DNA from: Candidatus Aenigmatarchaeota archaeon
GTDB lineage: Archaea > Aenigmatarchaeota > Aenigmatarchaeia > QMZS01
Length of the DNA stretch: 8,122 bases
Reading direction: 5' to 3'
NCBI GenBank assembly: GCA_003663295.1
Contig: QMZS01000041.1
Location: forward strand, 1 to 8,122
Part shown: piece by piece, positions 5,241 through 8,122 of the stretch
Position numbering within the stretch: the stretch's first letter is position 1
How the letters are laid out: each line of letters starts with the position of its first letter
The notes under the pieces: model-generated
Database searches by the model: none
The model's input: the letters and a program-made list of their open reading frames with translations, nothing else
What the model was told of the DNA's origin: nothing
Translations under genes and position numbers: made by a program

Positions 5241-5516
5241 CTATTCACTCGACCTGCTTAATAGTTCTTCTGAGAATAAAGTTACAAATAGATCTCCATC
5301 ATCACCTACATTTTTAAGTTTAACTGAAAACCTGATGGTCTTATCTTCACCAGATTGAAAATAAAGGTTTGTAGGACACACATTTTCATTATATTGTGCT
5401 GCAAGTTTTGCTTCAGGAGGATTCATTATATCTTTGATTGGAGTGCTCAACAGGAGTAATAATATTCCTCCAATAACTACAATTACGACTCCGTCAAATA
5501 CTGGGTCTTTATTCAT
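5241..5516 (-). CDS. Membrane-anchored extracellular protein, N-terminal fragment of a broken gene
   Basis: This intact 91-codon frame begins at an ATG at 5516 and ends at an amber TAG. Residues 1-7 (MNKDPVF) are followed by one long hydrophobic helix (about 8-25, VVIVVIGGILLLLL), an uncleaved anchor or signal. After it comes a hydrophilic domain with strand-like segments NLYFQSGEDKTIRFSVKLKN (49-68) and VGDDGDLFVTLFSEEL (69-84), like a beta-sandwich (CARDB/Ig-like) start. That domain is cut off mid-fold, which fits the protein-like sequence found downstream in other frames. If translated alone, the product would be an anchor with half a domain. It lies 58 bases after the MNT-HEPN gene on the same strand and has its own TATA-like region. 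No named family was recognised. Confidence 0.65.
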   Translation of the reverse strand: MNKDPVFDGVVIVVIGGILLLLLSTPIKDIMNPPEAKLAAQYNENVCPTNLYFQSGEDKTIRFSVKLKNVGDDGDLFVTLFSEELLSRSSE

Positions 5517-5536
5517 ATATTGTAATATATTTAATA

Positions 5537-5547
5537 AAATATAAGAT
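5537..5547 (-). promoter_or_regulatory. TATA-like box for the broken membrane-protein gene
   Basis: On the minus strand the segment reads ATCTTATATTT, centred about 26 bases before the ATG at 5516. This is the spacing seen for other genes in the window, so the promoter may still be intact although the coding region is not. Confidence 0.4.
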
Positions 5548-5568
5548 TATTATAACCCAGATAACAAT

Positions 5569-5574
5569 AAAAAA
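5569..5574 (-). terminator. T6 tract directly after the MNT-HEPN stop codon
   Basis: On the minus strand, six T follow the TAA stop (5575-5577) immediately, as after radB. No hairpin precedes it. It is consistent with a U-tract archaeal terminator. Confidence 0.4.
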
Positions 5575-6879
5575 TTATTTCCTCTGTTTGTTATCAATAT
5601 CTATTATAAATCTGTCAAGAATATCCACGAATTTTTTAACATAACTTCTTGTTACTTCCACATCCCTCTCCGGGATTTTATCAATTTCTTTCTCAGCGAC
5701 TTTTTTCATTCCAATCACTTTGTCAAATACTTCAAGATAACTCTTTGGAAGATAATGCTTTTCAATCAACTCTTTTCTTATTACTTTTGGAAGATTTTTT
5801 GGATCTGGAGGAAGTTTATCAACTTTCTTAAGAGCCATGATTGTTGATTTCAATAAAATCTCATAATTCTTGTCAATAAGCACTCTTTTCTTCTGGTTCT
5901 GGAGCGACTGGTATATCTTTCGCATTTCTTTGATGTAATCCTCAGCTTTATCAAGGAATTCATCAACCTTGGCTCCTGTAATTTTCTTTATTTTTTTGTG
6001 CTCAACATCTTTCCTGAATTTAATTACTTTCTCAAGAAGTTTATAATATTCTCTGGGCAACATTTTTGTATCAACAAGATATTCCTTAACTGCTCTCGGA
6101 GTGGCTTTTGGATCAGGAACCTGTTTTCCAAGATACATCAAAACCGCTTGCGAAGAATTGAGCATTGCGTAATAGCAGTCTTCAGAAACCTGATATAATC
6201 TGACATTCTTTGCCCTCTCAATTTTCTTTGGAGCGGAAATCATTAATAATTCTATAGACTCCAGACTTGCGGGAATTTTTCCTCTTTCCAAAAGTTTTTT
6301 CATTGGAATAAAAAATCCCTGGTCATACAAAGCCCATCCATCTCTCAGAACCGTCATTAATAAAGGATGTGAAACTCTCACCATATCCCAAAATTCTGTT
6401 ATTGTCCACGGAGGTTGTATGTGCAATCTTGAATCCAGTTTTTTTGCGGTTTTAAAAAGGTTATCAGCAACAGACTCTTTAAATTCATCAGTAACCCTCA
6501 TTTTTGTGTCATCAAGCAAAATAAGAATATCCAAATCACTTTCTTCAGTAAAATCCTTTCTCAGATAAGAACCAAAAACAAATATTGTTTTTACCATATC
6601 CTTGTATTTCTTCAAACAGTATTTTTTAAATTCTTCTGCCTTCTCAAAAACTTCCTTTTTTATCTTTTCTTTCTGTCTTTCAGTAAGTTCCTTTTTTTTT
6701 GGTTTTGAAACCGCTTTTGCTGATTTTTTAGACGCAATTATCTTATTCGTCTGTTTTTTGGAAACCATGGTCTTATTTACTAGTTTTTTTCCTGTTTTTG
6801 CGGTCTTGATTGCTTTAATTGGCTTTTTACTGCCTTTCACAACAGTTCCCTGCTTTTTAGCAACTTTTTTGACAGTCAT
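5575..6879 (-). CDS. MNT-type nucleotidyltransferase fused to two HEPN-like repeats, with lysine-rich N-terminal tail
   Basis: This 434-residue protein has four parts. Residues 1-63 are a low-complexity, lysine-rich, probably disordered tail (KKVAKK, KGSKKP, KPKKK), likely to bind nucleic acid. Residues about 70-160 are a minimal polymerase-beta-fold nucleotidyltransferase with an exact GS-x10-DxD motif (G103 S104, D115 D117). Residues about 205-325 are a helical HEPN-like domain with RKDVEH (289-294), matching the R-x4-H RNase motif. Residues about 335-425 repeat that domain: PDPKATPRAV...LPREYYKLLEKVI aligns with PDPKNLPKVI...LPKSYLEVFDKVI, but the RxxxxH positions are K392 and K397. In two-gene modules, MNT antitoxins AMPylate HEPN toxins on the Tyr of R-x4-H-x-Y; here that position is Lys296. 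It may be a self-contained regulator or an RNA-modifying enzyme; the role is unknown. It is divergent from uS3. Confidence 0.85.
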   Translation of the reverse strand: MTVKKVAKKQGTVVKGSKKPIKAIKTAKTGKKLVNKTMVSKKQTNKIIASKKSAKAVSKPKKKELTERQKEKIKKEVFEKAEEFKKYCLKKYKDMVKTIFVFGSYLRKDFTEESDLDILILLDDTKMRVTDEFKESVADNLFKTAKKLDSRLHIQPPWTITEFWDMVRVSHPLLMTVLRDGWALYDQGFFIPMKKLLERGKIPASLESIELLMISAPKKIERAKNVRLYQVSEDCYYAMLNSSQAVLMYLGKQVPDPKATPRAVKEYLVDTKMLPREYYKLLEKVIKFRKDVEHKKIKKITGAKVDEFLDKAEDYIKEMRKIYQSLQNQKKRVLIDKNYEILLKSTIMALKKVDKLPPDPKNLPKVIRKELIEKHYLPKSYLEVFDKVIGMKKVAEKEIDKIPERDVEVTRSYVKKFVDILDRFIIDIDNKQRK

Positions 6880-6894
6880 AATAAATTAGAATAG

Positions 6895-6900
6895 TATATA
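6895..6900. promoter_or_regulatory. Palindromic TATATA between the divergent MNT-HEPN and uS3 genes
   Basis: TATATA (in AGTATATAAG) lies in the 52-base gap, about 18 bases from the MNT-HEPN ATG (minus) and about 34 bases from the uS3 ATG (plus). A second AT box, CTTTTTAAAAA, lies near 6910-6920, closer to uS3. One or both could drive uS3, and the first could serve both genes. Confidence 0.4.
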
Positions 6901-6931
6901 AGTAGTTTATCTTTTTAAAAAAAAAGAATAT

Positions 6932-7492
6932 ATGAAAGAAATGAAATTCGTGAACGACGGAATCCTGAAACAAGAGATATATGATTATCTGGCAAATAAA
7001 TTAAAAGATATAAATTTCGAGGACATTGAAGTTAATTACCTGCCTACAAATATCAGAATTTTAATCCACACAACTCAGCCTGGGGCAATTATAGGTCCAG
7101 GAGGAGAAAAAATAAGCAAATTAACAGAAGATATTAAAAAGAGATTTAACATAGAAGCACAGGTAGATATAAAAAGAATTGACCATGATATTGTGGTTCC
7201 AAAAACAATAGCCTCCAATATCGCAAGAGGTATCGAAAACAAAAAACATTACCGAAGACTTGCGGATTACCACCTCAACAAAATAATGAGGCATGATAAT
7301 GTGCTTGGAGCAGAAATAGTTTTGGATGGATTAATCACAGGTTCAAAAACAAGAAAAGATAAATTCGCAAAAGGGTATATGAAAAAATCAGGTTCTCTTG
7401 TTGAAAAATATGTTAAATGCGGCATAGCAACAGCCCACCCTGCAATAGGTTCCATAGGCGTGAAAGTAAGCGTATATGTAAAACCTAAATAA
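6932..7492 (+). CDS. rps3: Small-subunit ribosomal protein uS3
   Basis: This 186-residue protein matches archaeal S3. The N-terminal segment is MKFVNDGILKQEIYDYL (from residue 4). The type II KH domain has its GxxG loop in GAIIGPGGEKI (51-61, GPGG at 55-58). The C-terminal S3 domain has the landmarks ASNIARGIE, HYRRLADYHLNKIM, GAEIVLDGLITGSKTRKDKF and GYMKKSG. The end, IGSIGVKVSVYVKPK, is the conserved final strand, with none of the longer tail seen in many archaeal S3 proteins. uS3 lies at the mRNA entry side of the 30S head. ATG 6932 gives MKEMKF; ATG 6941 would give MKF, closer to many homologues, and either is possible. The gene normally sits between rpl22 and rpl29; here neither neighbour is ribosomal. 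Confidence 0.96.
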   Translation: MKEMKFVNDGILKQEIYDYLANKLKDINFEDIEVNYLPTNIRILIHTTQPGAIIGPGGEKISKLTEDIKKRFNIEAQVDIKRIDHDIVVPKTIASNIARGIENKKHYRRLADYHLNKIMRHDNVLGAEIVLDGLITGSKTRKDKFAKGYMKKSGSLVEKYVKCGIATAHPAIGSIGVKVSVYVKPK

Positions 7493-7511
7493 TTTACTGG
7501 TTCTTCAAATA

Positions 7512-7529
7512 CATTTTTATATCTTTTTC
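7512..7529 (+). terminator. T-rich tract after uS3
   Basis: Two T5 runs (around 7513-7517 and 7523-7527) lie in the 47-base gap after the uS3 stop, before the convergent gene ends. This fits an archaeal U-tract terminator without a hairpin. The evidence is compositional only, in an AT-rich genome. Confidence 0.35.
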
Positions 7530-7539
7530 TATAAATATT

Positions 7540-8122
7540 CTATTTATTTTTTAGGTACCTTATCAATCTTTTTATATCTTTTTCAGAATGAATATTAAAA
7601 ATTGGAGTGTTTATAATATATCCGCTCATTGCTCTTCTTTCAATAAGTTTTGGATAAACTTCTTTTTGTAATCCCCATTCTATTTTTCCTTTTGGAATAT
7701 AATCAAAAATTTGCTTGTCGCATACAGCAGCAAAAGCGGAAATCAAAGTTTTCTTTCCTGTTTTCTTTTCCTCGTGCTTAACAATTCTTGAACCGATCAT
7801 TGAAATATTGCCATACTTTTTCGTGGTTGATATTGGGACAACAGTTAAAGTGACCAGACTTCTAAGAATAGTCTGATTCATATTGTGCCTTTTCATCAAC
7901 TCAAGAAAATCCAAATCATAATATTGATCTATTGGTAAAACAAGAAAATTCTGCGGAAGTTTATCCCTCACAAGTTCGAGAGTTTTTGCATTTCCAAGTT
8001 CTTCTTTTTCTTCAATATATTCTATAGGTAAATCAGAATGAAATGGTACTACATCAGCTCAATTTTCTCTATGACTATCTATATTATCTACTGTAGAATA
8101 TAAGTTTTCGATAAATTTTTCA
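7540..8122 (-). CDS. Sugar nucleotidyltransferase-like protein (NTP_transferase family), partial, with an in-frame TGA
   Basis: The last 143 codons, from a GTG at 7971 to a TAG at 7540-7542, read uninterrupted. The same frame continues upstream with family-like sequence: YIEEKEELGNAKTLEL corresponds to the usual Y-x-EE-LGTAGAL motif, so the GTG is not the true start. The frame is interrupted once, by TGA at 8059-8061, and then stays open to the window edge (FIENLYSTVDNIDSHREN before the TGA). Other motifs are FLVLPIDQYYDLDF (the NGD-type metal-Asp strand), STTKKYGNI, IFDYIPKGKI, KEVYPKLIE and a final FNIHSEKDIKRL (usually DIGTPED). The NAG sugar-binding motif is ISAFAAV, so substrate specificity or activity is doubtful. 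The true start lies beyond the window. It could be an NDP-sugar pyrophosphorylase relative, a decaying gene, or an assembly error near an edge. Confidence 0.75.

Noticed and set aside
5241..5243. Amber codon read through as pyrrolysine to extend the membrane protein
   Set aside because: Two other genes in the window (radB and the nucleotidyltransferase at the right edge) end in TAG, and a frameshift would still be needed about 25 bases later. Gene decay is simpler.
6602..6889. Plus-strand open frame opposite the MNT-HEPN N-terminus
   Set aside because: Its Phe-rich translation is the mirror of lysine codons (AAA/TTT) on the real strand.

Overview
The window looks archaeal, most likely from a small-genome, AT-rich DPANN-type lineage (Woesearchaeota/Pacearchaeota-like); the lineage is an inference. 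The domain assignment rests on an archaeal set of genes: Kae1 (KEOPS), eIF5A, RadB, and a ribosomal protein uS3 of archaeal type with an N-terminal KH GxxG loop. It is also supported by a tRNA gene with bulge-helix-bulge introns and by TATA-like boxes that mostly lie about 15-35 bases before start codons with no clear Shine-Dalgarno sites (leaderless style).

Layout. 1-394 (minus): start of a GT2 glycosyltransferase that runs off the window. 405-3212 (plus): kae1, a small DUF3566-like membrane protein, a polytopic membrane protein, eIF5A and a secreted cysteine-rich miniprotein, most with their own TATA-like box. 3221-4703 (minus): radB and, upstream of it, a sugar-nucleotide pyrophosphorylase-like protein. 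4745-4899 (plus): a tRNA-Ala(CGC) gene divergent from the pyrophosphorylase. 4965-5516 (minus): a membrane-anchored extracellular protein whose reading frame is broken by an amber stop and two frameshifts. 5575-6879 (minus): a MNT nucleotidyltransferase fused to two HEPN-like repeats behind a lysine-rich tail. 6932-7492 (plus): uS3, outside its usual ribosomal operon. 7540 to the right edge (minus): a second sugar nucleotidyltransferase-like protein with an in-frame TGA near the edge.

The most striking feature is the tRNA. The 73-nt mature tRNA-Ala can be reassembled exactly by removing a 69-nt intron at the canonical 37/38 position and a 13-nt intron between T-loop positions 54 and 55. Both junctions fit the bulge-helix-bulge geometry cut by archaeal tRNA splicing endonuclease. 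The second structure uses T-stem bases, so it competes with the mature T arm.

The genes do not form one pathway. Kae1, the tRNA, eIF5A and uS3 belong to translation. The GT2 enzyme and the two nucleotidyltransferase-like proteins suggest surface glycan or glycolipid synthesis. The MNT-HEPN-HEPN fusion resembles a one-polypeptide relative of two-gene MNT/HEPN toxin-antitoxin modules. No mobile element, CRISPR array or rRNA was seen.
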